Shown: positions 29,280 through 38,642 of the stretch, in pieces
Numbering within the stretch: position 1 is the first letter of the stretch
How the letters are laid out: each line of letters begins with the position of its first letter
Virus record (IMG/VR): IMGVR_UViG_3300030098_001779
Coordinates: 1-64,000 of that record
DNA from: a virus
Reading direction: 5' to 3' (one strand)
DNA length: 64,000 bases
Translations under genes and position numbers: made by a program
Notes under the pieces: model-generated
What the model saw: the letters and a program-made list of their open reading frames with translations, nothing else
Database searches by the model: none
What the model was told of the DNA's origin: nothing

Positions 29280-29892
29280 TTTTCCAGTATTATCAAAAGA
29301 ACAAAATAAAGAGCTTACAGAATTAAAACAAGAATTAAAAGAAACAGTAGAAAAAAACCAGATATATAGAACAGAAATTCAAATGAGATATTCTGTTTTG
29401 CAAGATGGTAAGCAACCAACTAATGCTGCTAAATATTGGCAATGTGTTAGAGAACAAGCTGCGATGTATGACGAACTTACAAGAGATTCTTTTGCATTTA
29501 GAAATTTAATGATTGATTTAGATGAAGCTAAAGATAAATTAAGTAAAGAATCTAATGAATTTGAAAAACGTAGATTAGAAGTAAAAATAGATGAACTTGA
29601 ATTTAATAAAAATACTATACTTAGAATAGGAAAAGATAGATTTAGAGAAATTAAACTATGGTCAAAATTAAAAAAAGAATTTGATGATGGTAGTTTTGAT
29701 AGCACAAATGTACATGAGTTTGATGTGCAAAAAGAAGCACACCAGATAAGATTAGAAAACAGGGCTGTTACATTAACAAATGGTAGTAATCAAGCAGAAG
29801 TTTTAAATGTTGTTGGACCTTTAGCAACTATGAGTGAAGAACACAAGCATTTATTAGATCCGAAAGAGTTTAAAAAACTTAATAAAAAATAG
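29272..29892 (+). CDS. Coiled-coil protein of fibre cassette 1 (206 aa)
   Basis: Starts MDNFPVLSKEQNK; residues 10-130 form a charged coiled coil and the tail has TNGSNQAEVLNVVGPLATM. It aligns along its length with 33662-34285 (RTEIQMRYSVLQDG against RTETEMRYSVLNDG). An assembly factor or fibre shaft are both possible. Overlaps the previous gene by 8 bases. Confidence 0.7.
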   Translation: MDNFPVLSKEQNKELTELKQELKETVEKNQIYRTEIQMRYSVLQDGKQPTNAAKYWQCVREQAAMYDELTRDSFAFRNLMIDLDEAKDKLSKESNEFEKRRLEVKIDELEFNKNTILRIGKDRFREIKLWSKLKKEFDDGSFDSTNVHEFDVQKEAHQIRLENRAVTLTNGSNQAEVLNVVGPLATMSEEHKHLLDPKEFKKLNKK

Positions 29893-29902
29893 TTAAGTAG
29901 TC

Positions 29903-29929
29903 GGAAATCTATAAAAAATAAGTATAATA
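29903..29929 (+). promoter_or_regulatory. Class II promoter
   Basis: GGAAA 29903-29907, 13-bp spacer, AGTATAATA 29921-29929. Precedes fibre cassette 2; AAGGAG and ATG follow. Confidence 0.75.
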
Positions 29930-29947
29930 AAACAAGGAGATTTTATT

Positions 29948-30973
29948 ATGGCATATATAGGTAATAAACCACCAGTTGTAGACAATTTAATAACTGATAT
30001 AAAAATCGGAGAAGATGACGAAACTAAGATAGATTTCGCAGATGCTAATACTATAAACTTTCATGCGAATAACTCGAAAGAAATGGTATTAGTTGAAAAC
30101 GCGTTGACTCCGGGAACAAGCGATGGTATTGCATTAGGTACGACTAGCCTTATGTGGTCCGATCTATTTCTTGCAAGTGGTAGTGTTATAAATTTAAATA
30201 ACGGTGATGTAACACTGACACACTCCGCTAATACCTTGACTGTAGCAGGAGGTACACTTGCGACAGCAGCATTGACTTCAAGCACTATAACTGCGAGTGG
30301 TATTATAAAAACTGATGATACAACAGAAGCTACCTCTACTACAGATGGATCACTTCAGACAGATGGAGGTTTATCAGTAGTAAAAGACGCAGTATTTGGT
30401 GATGATGTCCTATTATTGTCTGATAGTGCTGTGCTTAAATTTGGGGCTGATTCAGAAGCAACAATAACTCATGCAGATGACGCTGGATTAACATTTAACT
30501 CTACTACAACATTTCAAGATGTGGTACTAGCAGATGATAAAACAATTACATTAGCAGATGAAGGTCAATTAATATTTGGGGATACTGCTCCATCAGCAGA
30601 TCATAAAGCAACTGGTGTTGTAGTTTCAATAGCATCAGGTGAGTCAGTAACAGCATTTAACGCTGTATATATTAGAAGCGATGGTGAAGTTGGTCCAGCA
30701 GATGCAGATGCAGCAACAAGTATGCCTGCAATAGGTGTAGCTTTAGAATCAAAGAGTGATGGACAAGCTACTAAAATATTAATATCTGGTGTATTAAGAG
30801 ATGATACATATAACTTTACACCGGGTGCAGATTTATTTATTGGTACAACGGCAGGAGAAATAACTGCAACTGCTCCATCAGGTTCTGGAGATACGGTACA
30901 GAAAATTGGAGTAGCTTTAACAGCAGACTCAATATATGTAAACTTTAATACAACAGAAGTATTATTAGCATAA
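29948..30973 (+). CDS. Tail fibre protein, cassette 2 (341 aa)
   Basis: Paralogue of the 26720 protein, with a 73-residue shorter repeat region. The shared N-terminal 170 residues are nearly identical as protein but differ at many third codon positions, so the copies are not a fresh duplication. The C-terminal region (IASGESVTAFNAVYIRSDGE) differs. It opens cassette 2 behind its own class II promoter. Confidence 0.8.
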   Translation: MAYIGNKPPVVDNLITDIKIGEDDETKIDFADANTINFHANNSKEMVLVENALTPGTSDGIALGTTSLMWSDLFLASGSVINLNNGDVTLTHSANTLTVAGGTLATAALTSSTITASGIIKTDDTTEATSTTDGSLQTDGGLSVVKDAVFGDDVLLLSDSAVLKFGADSEATITHADDAGLTFNSTTTFQDVVLADDKTITLADEGQLIFGDTAPSADHKATGVVVSIASGESVTAFNAVYIRSDGEVGPADADAATSMPAIGVALESKSDGQATKILISGVLRDDTYNFTPGADLFIGTTAGEITATAPSGSGDTVQKIGVALTADSIYVNFNTTEVLLA

Positions 30974-30982
30974 GGAGAACTT

Positions 30983-33376
30983 ATGGCAGATATAAGTAAA
31001 GTAAATGGTGTTGAAGTCGGCAACATTAGTAAAGTAGATAATGTTGAAACTGGTAATGTAAGTACATTGTTATCAGGTGAGTTTCCTGCACAACAATCAG
31101 ATCCAGCCAATGTTGATATGACATCGGGTGATAATGACCATCCAAATGGCAACACTGCATCAGACCAAACATGGGGTCCAGCATCAACTGTCGCTACGAT
31201 TAGTGGTACACAATATCTTTGTGTTGCTTATGGTGACCAAAACGATGGTGATAAAGCAAAAGTTAGAATTGCAACATGGAATGGTTCTGCATTAAGTTGG
31301 GGAGATGAAACCACTATACATTCATCAGGTTCTTCTTATGCAAATGGTATATGCTTTGACCCGAACAATAATAGAATTATTGGCAGTTTTATGGTTTCTA
31401 ATGGTGGTCAAAATTATAACGACTACCATGCTTACGGAGCAGGTATTGCTACATCAGGTAGTGGGGCTCCAAAATTAGAAAACATAGATGATGTGAGTGA
31501 TGTATATCACCCATACGATGATGGTAGTAGCACTAACTATAACCAAACAGGTAAACACGTTGGTAATGTGATTTATGACGATAATGCTGACAGAGGTTTA
31601 ATGTTTTTTGAAAAAGGTGGTCCTGATAGTGGTTCAAGTCATGGTGGAGATTATCACGATTTCGTAGTGGCTTCCATAACATTTGATGATGTAAGTAGTA
31701 ACAATAATATAACAGTATCAGATTTGTCAGTTGTAAAAGATGAAGGTGACCACGGATACGCAAGTTATGACCAACTTAGGAATAGAGTTGTTTATTTAAC
31801 ACAAGATGAGTCAGGAACTTATCAAGCAGAAGCAGGTACGATAACAGGTACAGGTGCTACGCATACAATTGCAAGCCCTACACAATACGCAGACCAAAGC
31901 GTAATTAATCATGGTAATTTTAGTGGTGGTAGTAGTCTTGCTGGTCATGTATCTGATACTCATATGCAAACTATAGTTTTTGATGATACTAATAATGTAC
32001 ATCATGTTCTTATGTGGGATGATGTGGTAAATGACTGGGTAGTAACTAATTTTTCAGTAGGTGCAGATAACAGTATTACATGGGCAACTTCTAATGGTCA
32101 ACCTCTTAGGTCAAATGGTTTAATAGATCAATTTGCTGGTGCCATGACACAAGGCGAAACAGACCCAACTAATTTTTCGTATAGTCATGGTGATGGGCAA
32201 CCATATTTTTCTTTTGGTTTTGGTTATAGTAGCAAGAGAGGTAGATTAGTAATCACGGGTCCATCATCATCTAACAAAACTAATGTCGTAACAAGAGCAG
32301 TAGGTTTGGTATATAGTCCCACTACTGGTTATAACTATACTGGTAATTATCACGAAATACTTACAAATTCACAAGGTGGGGGTGGTTATCAAATTTCTAC
32401 ACCGAGTGGTAGTCATGCAACAGATGAAACATTTTTAAGTGGTGGAGTATTATTTTTTCATTACAGGCAAAATAGTGCTGTAGGTGGTGTTGTATATGGT
32501 TATGACCCCGGAGTAGGTCAAAGAACTGCTAGTGGTGGAATATTTAGTGCTTCAAATTCAGTTTTATCTACTGCAAGAACTAGATGTAATGGTTTTGGCA
32601 CATCAAGAATCGCTTGTATAGCTGTTGGTGGTTCTAATACAAGTGGTACATATCTAGCATCAACAGAAGAATATAATGGTAGTGTTATAGTGGCAGGTGG
32701 TAATATAGCAACTGCAAAAAATCAACCGGGCTCATGTGGCACATTAACTGCTGGTTTTGTACATGGTGGTTGGACAGGTAGTGGAAGTAAAACATCAGAA
32801 GAATATGATGGTTCATCTTTTACAAGTGGTGGAACATCAAGTTCAATAGGTGGTGATGGTAGTCGTGTAGCAGGAACACAAACTGATGCGTTAGGAGCAG
32901 GTGGATATATTAGTGTTTATAGAGATGATGTAGAATCATATAATGGTTCTTCTTGGTCTACAGAAGCAGACTCACCGGCAAATATAAATTATGGTGGCAT
33001 GGCAGGTACAGGGCATGAAGATGCTTTTTCTTTTGGGGGATATCCGGGTTCTGTTTCATCTGCGACTTACAAATACAACGGCAGTTCTTGGTCAACATTA
33101 AATTCAATGTCTAATGGTCGTTTCAGTTATCAAGGTGGTGGAACAGGAGAAGACTTTTTACTTTTTGGTGGAGATAGAATAGCTAATAATGATGGAGAAA
33201 TATGGAATGGTACAAGTTGGGCAGCTTCTGCTACAAATGGTCTATCTAGTCATGACTTATATTCAGCTACACCAGATACAGACTGTGGTGGAACATCAGC
33301 ATTAGTATCTTTTGGTGGCGGTACTGGTACAGCAACTGGCACTGGACAAAATAAAATAGTACATCACGATAGGTAG
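30983..33376 (+). CDS. Kelch-like receptor-binding protein, cassette 2 (797 aa)
   Basis: The last 290 residues are the same propeller type as the cassette 1 protein (LSTARTRCNGFGTSR, blades such as SYNGSSWSTEA, KYNGSSWSTL, IWNGTSWA). The first 500 residues are an extra domain rich in Asp, His and Gly, with WDDVVNDWV and several WNG/YDD segments, possibly a second propeller. The two cassettes therefore differ mainly in the tip, as expected for alternative host receptors. Confidence 0.75.
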   Translation: MADISKVNGVEVGNISKVDNVETGNVSTLLSGEFPAQQSDPANVDMTSGDNDHPNGNTASDQTWGPASTVATISGTQYLCVAYGDQNDGDKAKVRIATWNGSALSWGDETTIHSSGSSYANGICFDPNNNRIIGSFMVSNGGQNYNDYHAYGAGIATSGSGAPKLENIDDVSDVYHPYDDGSSTNYNQTGKHVGNVIYDDNADRGLMFFEKGGPDSGSSHGGDYHDFVVASITFDDVSSNNNITVSDLSVVKDEGDHGYASYDQLRNRVVYLTQDESGTYQAEAGTITGTGATHTIASPTQYADQSVINHGNFSGGSSLAGHVSDTHMQTIVFDDTNNVHHVLMWDDVVNDWVVTNFSVGADNSITWATSNGQPLRSNGLIDQFAGAMTQGETDPTNFSYSHGDGQPYFSFGFGYSSKRGRLVITGPSSSNKTNVVTRAVGLVYSPTTGYNYTGNYHEILTNSQGGGGYQISTPSGSHATDETFLSGGVLFFHYRQNSAVGGVVYGYDPGVGQRTASGGIFSASNSVLSTARTRCNGFGTSRIACIAVGGSNTSGTYLASTEEYNGSVIVAGGNIATAKNQPGSCGTLTAGFVHGGWTGSGSKTSEEYDGSSFTSGGTSSSIGGDGSRVAGTQTDALGAGGYISVYRDDVESYNGSSWSTEADSPANINYGGMAGTGHEDAFSFGGYPGSVSSATYKYNGSSWSTLNSMSNGRFSYQGGGTGEDFLLFGGDRIANNDGEIWNGTSWAASATNGLSSHDLYSATPDTDCGGTSALVSFGGGTGTATGTGQNKIVHHDR

Positions 33377-33381
33377 GAATT

Positions 33382-33669
33382 ATGATTTATTTTTATGCAC
33401 AACCATTAGAAAATTACAAACACACAGATGCAAAAAGATTTAAACTTACAGGATATCCGGGTGGTATATATAAAGCAATAGATAACGCTGATCATGGTGG
33501 TGGCATAGAACATTGCACAGAATGGGTAGAAAAGTATGGCTACACAATTAAAACAAAAGCAGAAGCACAAGAATTAGTAAATGCTGGTATAATAACCTTA
33601 AATAACTTAATGTCAGATGAAACATTAGGTGGGCAAACACCAGTACAAGGAGGGATAACACTTGAATAA
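33382..33669 (+). CDS. Small protein of fibre cassette 2 (95 aa)
   Basis: Begins MIYFYAQPLENYKHTD; alpha/beta, mixed charge, with a possible metal-like His/Cys segment (HGGGIEHCTEW). It holds the third slot in cassette 2, as 28980 does in cassette 1, without clear sequence match. Fibre assembly role inferred from order. Confidence 0.6.
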   Translation: MIYFYAQPLENYKHTDAKRFKLTGYPGGIYKAIDNADHGGGIEHCTEWVEKYGYTIKTKAEAQELVNAGIITLNNLMSDETLGGQTPVQGGITLE

Positions 33670-34285
33670 TTTTCCAATGTTAAAAAAAGAAGATAATAAA
33701 TTCTTAAAAGAATTAAAAGCAGAATTAGAAGATACGCATAACAAAGCACAGTTGTATAGAACTGAAACTGAAATGCGTTACTCTGTGCTTAATGACGGTA
33801 GATTTCCTACAAAGGCAAGCAAATATTGGCAAGCTGTAAGAGAACAAAATGTATTTTATACTAATCTTAGAATGGAAGCGTATCAATACAGAAAACTTTT
33901 AGTTGAAATAAAAAAACTAGAGAGAAGTATTGAAAAAGAAAGAGATAATTTAGAATTAGAATTACTAGAAATAGAATTAGAAGAAAAATTGTGGGATAAA
34001 GATGAAAGAGAAAGAATGGGTGCTGACAGAGTGAGAGAAATAGAACACTGGTCTAGAATAAAAAAAGAACTAGATGATGGCACATTTGATACACAAAATG
34101 TTGATACTCATCAAAAAGAATCTCTTAAATTACAATTACAAGAAAGAGCTAAAAACTTGACACCGGGTAGTAGTCAAGGTGAAATGATAAATGTACTTGG
34201 TCCACTAAAAACAATAGATGAAGACTTCAAAAAACAAATTGAAGCACAAGAAAAGGCGATGTTAAATGGCAAAAATAATAGTTAG
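33662..34285 (+). CDS. Coiled-coil protein of fibre cassette 2 (207 aa)
   Basis: Starts with TTG at 33662 (ACTTGAATAATTTTCC), in the same overlap position as its partner in cassette 1. Coiled coil over 10-130, with ATNL/EYR spacing and the tail TPGSSQGEMINVLGPLKT. Clear paralogue of 29272-29892. The next gene starts 20 bases before its end. Confidence 0.7.
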   Translation: MNNFPMLKKEDNKFLKELKAELEDTHNKAQLYRTETEMRYSVLNDGRFPTKASKYWQAVREQNVFYTNLRMEAYQYRKLLVEIKKLERSIEKERDNLELELLEIELEEKLWDKDERERMGADRVREIEHWSRIKKELDDGTFDTQNVDTHQKESLKLQLQERAKNLTPGSSQGEMINVLGPLKTIDEDFKKQIEAQEKAMLNGKNNS

Positions 34286-34568
34286 AAATTCAGATAATAA
34301 AGTTCAAGTCCTTGTTCCTAATAGTTCAGATGTGACATTAACAGATACAGAATGTACTTATGTTAAATCGAATGGCATAAAAACTACTGCTATTGATATA
34401 AATAGTACAACACATACTCTAATTGAAGATGTAACAGAACCGACTAAATTTCATGCTAATTGTTTTACATATATTGATGGAACTTGGACAATACTTACTG
34501 ATGCAGTAACAAGTATGAATAAAGGTAGAGCCTTATATGATATACCTGAATTAGAAGTAGAACTTTAG
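34266..34568 (+). CDS. Small unknown protein (100 aa)
   Basis: Starts inside the coiled-coil gene. Beta-rich (NKVQVLVPNSSDVTLTDTECTYVKSNG), one Cys pair separated by about 52 residues, acidic tail. Closes the fibre region before a pair of promoters. No family recognised. Confidence 0.6.
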   Translation: MAKIIVRNSDNKVQVLVPNSSDVTLTDTECTYVKSNGIKTTAIDINSTTHTLIEDVTEPTKFHANCFTYIDGTWTILTDAVTSMNKGRALYDIPELEVEL

Positions 34569-34579
34569 AATAAACGGTT

Positions 34580-34606
34580 GTAAATCTGTATAAATTTAGT
34601 ATAATA
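34580..34606 (+). promoter_or_regulatory. Class II promoter
   Basis: GTAAA 34580-34584, 13-bp spacer, AGTATAATA 34598-34606. Stands 12 bases upstream of a class I promoter. Confidence 0.65.
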
Positions 34607-34617
34607 ATAAGAGGGAC

Positions 34618-34647
34618 TTGACTTGGCTAGGTCAATTATGTTATAAT
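34618..34647 (+). promoter_or_regulatory. Class I promoter
   Basis: TTGACT 34618-34623, 18-bp spacer, TATAAT 34642-34647 with extended -10 TATGT. Confidence 0.8.
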
Positions 34648-34663
34648 ACTCTTAGGAGGAGTA

Positions 34664-35029
34664 ATGAAAAAGCTATACAGTAAATGGTCTGGAGAAGAAT
34701 ATCAAGTTCCAGAGCTAACATATAAAGTTCATTTTAAAAGAACTAAAACAGTAGAAGCAAAAATAAGAAGATATGAAAAGAATAATACTGCTTATTTTTT
34801 AACTACAAATGCTTTAGAAGATAAAAAAATAAAATGGATTGCAAAAGGTAAACATTTTACGCATGAAGGTCTAGATGAAAGAGTTTTTGGTAAAAACGAA
34901 GAACTTTTTATAGATGGATCTGGATGGGTAAGTCAAAATGGTAAACATTTAATATATGGGAGAACTAAAAAACCCATACATATTAAAAATTTAGTTCCAG
35001 AATTATGGACTATAAAGAGAAGAAAATAG
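34664..35029 (+). CDS. Small basic protein (121 aa)
   Basis: AGGAGG lies before the ATG. Lys/Arg-rich, alpha/beta, with YKVHFKRTKTVEAKIRRYE and GRTKKPIHIKNLVPELW. It lies behind tandem class II and class I promoters, so it may be wanted at both stages of infection. No domain recognised. Confidence 0.6.
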   Translation: MKKLYSKWSGEEYQVPELTYKVHFKRTKTVEAKIRRYEKNNTAYFLTTNALEDKKIKWIAKGKHFTHEGLDERVFGKNEELFIDGSGWVSQNGKHLIYGRTKKPIHIKNLVPELWTIKRRK

Positions 35030-35037
35030 GAGGACAT

Positions 35038-35268
35038 ATGTCAGAAATAGATATACAAGGTGATTTAACTTTATTAGAAGCAGAGTTAAAGGCACTAACA
35101 GAACAATTGCAGAAACTAGAAGAACAAAGAGTGCAATTAATAACTAAATTACAACAGTTACAGGGAGCAGCAGCTTATTTAAGAGGTAAACAAGAACCTA
35201 CACCTGATCAAACTGTAGCAGAAGCGTTAGAAGAGAAGAAGGAAGAAGAATCAACTGATAACGAATAG
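35038..35268 (+). CDS. Coiled-coil protein (76 aa)
   Basis: Start at ATG 35038 with AGGAGG upstream, rather than the ATG at 35005. Two Glu/Gln-rich helices with Leu heptads (TLLEAELKALTEQLQKLEEQ) and an acidic tail of Glu/Lys. Might be a neck or scaffold protein by order; not recognised. Confidence 0.6.
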   Translation: MSEIDIQGDLTLLEAELKALTEQLQKLEEQRVQLITKLQQLQGAAAYLRGKQEPTPDQTVAEALEEKKEEESTDNE

Positions 35269-35277
35269 GAGGGCTAA

Positions 35278-36396
35278 ATGCCATCTACTGTAGAACAATA
35301 TTTTGATAAAGTGGAAGTATTTGATGGTAGCTCATTTACAGATAGAACACTAGAGGCACAGTCACCAGCTGGTACAGCATTTGCTATACTAGAGGGAACT
35401 GACGACTTCTTATATCTAGGAGATGCCTCTAAATTTGATATGGCATTATTTGATATTGCTACAGCTGGTAGTTTAGGAACTCTTAAATATGAATACTTTA
35501 ATGGATCTGCTTTCCAAGAATTTATACCCATGTCTGGAACATACCAAAATGATCCTGACGATAATGAAAGCACATCATATGGATTTGGTGAAGATGGAGC
35601 AGAACTATTTCCTGTAAACAGATTAGGAAATTGGGCTGAAACAACTATAAATGGAGAGTCTGCTTTTTGGATTAGAATTAGTAGTCCTACCAGCACATCA
35701 ACGGCACCTACCATAAAGAGTATTAAAAAGCGTGGATTACAAGCATATTGTACTACAGCAGATGTATTTCAACTATTACAGTTAGGAAATGTCATAGGTG
35801 GAGATAATTTTACTTCATCTACAACACCTAGCCTATCTGCAGTAGAAAACTACATCCACGAAGCCCAAGCTAAAATAGATTACTATACTAGAAAGTCATG
35901 GAGACCTAATATAGCTTATCAAGAGTACCATGAATTTAACGTAAATGGTTTTAAATTAGATAGGCTTGATCCATATAAATTAGTAAAGCTACAAATTTGG
36001 AATGGTGCATCTTATGATACTAAAGATCAAGGTAGAACTCAAGACTTTTTCTTAGTACCAAATACAGGAATGGTTCAGTTTTCTAGATATTTTTTACTTC
36101 CTGCAAGATTTACTTCATATAATGCTCCAGTCTTTAGATTTGGAGGAGGTGAATTTACTATGCCTATAAAGGTTACTTATTTTTATGGTCGAGATATAAC
36201 AACAGACGGTAGAGATGGAGCTTTAGTAACAGATTTAACTAAAAAATTAGCAGCTATTGATGTTCTTAGACATGCTGACTACGGTGGAGTATCAGTAAGT
36301 GGTATGGACAGAGTGCAAATAGCTCAAAAAATTGATGCATATACTGCAGAAACAGCAGAGCTTCTAGATTCTCTCCGAGCATTTGAGGTATTTTAA
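35278..36396 (+). CDS. Head-tail connector-like protein (372 aa)
   Basis: Two-part protein. Residues 1-145 form a beta-rich N-terminal domain (TLEAQSPAGTAFAIL, then FWIRISSPTSTST). Residues 155-372 look like a gp6-type head-tail connector: YCTTADVFQLLQLGN, then VENYIHEAQAKIDYYTRKSW, the helix bundle and short loop common in siphophage neck proteins. It would sit below the portal. GGAGG precedes the ATG; the stop overlaps the next gene. Confidence 0.65.
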   Translation: MPSTVEQYFDKVEVFDGSSFTDRTLEAQSPAGTAFAILEGTDDFLYLGDASKFDMALFDIATAGSLGTLKYEYFNGSAFQEFIPMSGTYQNDPDDNESTSYGFGEDGAELFPVNRLGNWAETTINGESAFWIRISSPTSTSTAPTIKSIKKRGLQAYCTTADVFQLLQLGNVIGGDNFTSSTTPSLSAVENYIHEAQAKIDYYTRKSWRPNIAYQEYHEFNVNGFKLDRLDPYKLVKLQIWNGASYDTKDQGRTQDFFLVPNTGMVQFSRYFLLPARFTSYNAPVFRFGGGEFTMPIKVTYFYGRDITTDGRDGALVTDLTKKLAAIDVLRHADYGGVSVSGMDRVQIAQKIDAYTAETAELLDSLRAFEVF

Positions 36397-36830
36397 TGTC
36401 TAATGAACCAATGGCAGCTAAAGAATTTATTGATGAATTAAATTCTCAGTGGAATTCAAGTAATGTAACTGAACCTAATTACATCGTAGTTACTGGTGCT
36501 AATGAACAAATAAGATATGATCTAAATAAAGGTGATTATATTATTGCTAGACCGGGAACTCAACAAGAAATTCCAATAGGTAACTACAAATATGCTGATA
36601 GAATATATGAAGTTGATTTAGAAGTCTATACAAATAATAGTAGACAGAGATTATATAACTTAATGAAAGAAATAAGAAGAATTTGCCATGTCAGAAGACA
36701 TAGTTTAACTAATTTTCAAAGAATTACATTTCAAAACTTTAGAGAAGATATGGATGAAAATGTAAATGTTTGGAGTGCAACTATAGACATAGAGCTAGTA
36801 AATAGTGCTATTCTGTTGGAAAGTTCGTAA
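36396..36830 (+). CDS. Probable tail-completion or neck protein (144 aa)
   Basis: Compact alpha/beta domain with YEVDLEVYTNNSRQRLYNLMKEI and a final strand ATIDIELVNS, a layout like tail terminator or tail-completion proteins. It lies between the connector and the tail-tube candidate, as such proteins do in siphophages. Assignment rests on order and secondary structure only. Its end overlaps a class II promoter. Confidence 0.5.
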   Translation: MSNEPMAAKEFIDELNSQWNSSNVTEPNYIVVTGANEQIRYDLNKGDYIIARPGTQQEIPIGNYKYADRIYEVDLEVYTNNSRQRLYNLMKEIRRICHVRRHSLTNFQRITFQNFREDMDENVNVWSATIDIELVNSAILLESS

Positions 36831-36844
36831 AATTTAGTATAATA
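36818..36844 (+). promoter_or_regulatory. Class II promoter
   Basis: GGAAA 36818-36822, 13-bp spacer, AGTATAATA 36836-36844, followed by AAGGAG and the tail-tube ATG. Confidence 0.75.
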
Positions 36845-36860
36845 ATATAAGGAGAACAAT

Positions 36861-38615
36861 ATGGCTATACTACGAAGTGATCAATCACAAGTGACATTTG
36901 CGGCTGAAGCTGCCCAAGGAGGAGATCCTGAGTTAAATTCAGGTACTCGTCATACGGGTGGTTTTAATGGGTTAATCAACGACAGTAATGATTTACCTGC
37001 AGGAAGCACACAAATCACCTACGATAATGGAACTAACACTCTATATGTAGGGGATTTTATTAGAATTGGTAATGTAAATGCAGGAAGTAGTGAGTCTAGC
37101 AGTGATGCTGACACATCTACAGCTACTGAATATGAAATAAGAAGAGTAGTTCACTTTACAGGAACTACTGCAGGTATTATATTTTTAGATAGACCAACAG
37201 CTTTTTTTCATGCAAATAACGAAATTATAATAAATATAGAATCTACAGCTAGTACAGGATCTGTAAGTTATATTACAGACGTACCGGGAGTGTATGAAGC
37301 AGTTAGCGTGCCTGATATGGCACCTACTATAGAGCCTAGATACTTCTTAGGCACTACTGCAAAGAGACAACCTGCTGAATTTTATGCTGGACAACAATCA
37401 TTTTCAGGGGGTATATCAGATATGGTTTTACTTAACGCAAATCCTTTAAGATTTCCGATAGGTAAAATGACAACTGTACCATCGTCTGTAGCATCTGATA
37501 CTATTTTACTAGATGGAGCTGTTAAAAAAGGTGATATTTTTATTGATTGTGATGGAAGTGATGTGGGTAACTTAGCAGTAAACGATTATATCCAAATTAC
37601 AGATGATTCTGGAGGCACAGATACTTCAGAAGTTAGACAGATAATTGCAGAACCCGGAACTGATATATTTAGATTAGATAAACCATTAAGGTTTGATCAT
37701 GCAGATAATACTCAAGTTCATGAAGTTTCAGGTGGAGCTTCTCCTACAGGGCATTTTACACATACTATTACTCCTACAAATGACTTAGACACAATCTCTA
37801 TGCATGTGCATATGAGAGATAGTGGTGAAACTGCAGCAAATGACTTCAATAGAAGATTCTTTGGAGGAATGGTAGACTCAGCTACTATATCTGCAGATGA
37901 AGGTGGACTGTTAGCTTTTGGATGGGATACTATAAACTTCTTAGGTATGACACACAACCAAGCTGATCAAGCTACTGTAGGTAATAATATATACGCTGAT
38001 GGTGGGGGTTCAGAAGATGCTGGTATGCCTAAGTATTCTATAATGAATAGTATTACATCTAGTGATATAAACTTCCCTTCAAATAATCCATATTATTTTT
38101 CACAAGGATCTATCTCATTATTCGGACAAGAAATTGCTAGAATAAGAAGTTTTAACATTAATATTTCTAACTCAACAGAACCTAGATACTATATATCAGG
38201 CAGACATGGTAGAAACAGAGGACCGAATGAAATTAGAGAGGGAAGAAAAGCATATACCATGAGCTGTACATTAGCTCTACCAGATACAACTTCTGCATCA
38301 GCAAACACATTTACTGGTACTACAGGTGCATTAGAAATATTCAAACAGTTGCTTCTTGAAGGTAACTACGGTGATGCAGCTGGAGCCAAAGGTTTCGCGG
38401 TGCAAGTAGTATTTACAAGAGGAAGTAACGACTCAATAACCATTGATATTCCGGGAGATGGCTCTGCAGGAACTGGTATAAACAATCAAGGAGCATTTAT
38501 AACAGGTGCTCCACACAATATTACAGGAGATGGATCTGCGATGCAAGTAGATGTAGATATGATTTTCAGAGATTTGAAAATTACTGTTCTAGATTCTACT
38601 CCATCTTATGCATAA
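36861..38615 (+). CDS. Probable major tail tube protein (584 aa)
   Basis: A strong class II promoter and ribosome site fit an abundant structural protein. The sequence is beta-rich with immunoglobulin-like and Gly/Asp loops (YEIRRVVHFTGTTAGIIF, QQSFSGGISDMVL, YYISGRHGRNRG). At 584 residues it is longer than common tube proteins, so extra Ig-like domains are likely. Position before the tail chaperones and tape measure supports the call. No sheath gene was found. Confidence 0.65.
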   Translation: MAILRSDQSQVTFAAEAAQGGDPELNSGTRHTGGFNGLINDSNDLPAGSTQITYDNGTNTLYVGDFIRIGNVNAGSSESSSDADTSTATEYEIRRVVHFTGTTAGIIFLDRPTAFFHANNEIIINIESTASTGSVSYITDVPGVYEAVSVPDMAPTIEPRYFLGTTAKRQPAEFYAGQQSFSGGISDMVLLNANPLRFPIGKMTTVPSSVASDTILLDGAVKKGDIFIDCDGSDVGNLAVNDYIQITDDSGGTDTSEVRQIIAEPGTDIFRLDKPLRFDHADNTQVHEVSGGASPTGHFTHTITPTNDLDTISMHVHMRDSGETAANDFNRRFFGGMVDSATISADEGGLLAFGWDTINFLGMTHNQADQATVGNNIYADGGGSEDAGMPKYSIMNSITSSDINFPSNNPYYFSQGSISLFGQEIARIRSFNINISNSTEPRYYISGRHGRNRGPNEIREGRKAYTMSCTLALPDTTSASANTFTGTTGALEIFKQLLLEGNYGDAAGAKGFAVQVVFTRGSNDSITIDIPGDGSAGTGINNQGAFITGAPHNITGDGSAMQVDVDMIFRDLKITVLDSTPSYA

Positions 38616-38642
38616 GAAATAAAGTAAAGATAAGGAGGACAT

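Noticed and set aside
22594-33376. CRISPR-like repeats
   Set aside because: The repeats are protein-coding, of variable spacing and diverged; there are no short identical repeats with spacers.
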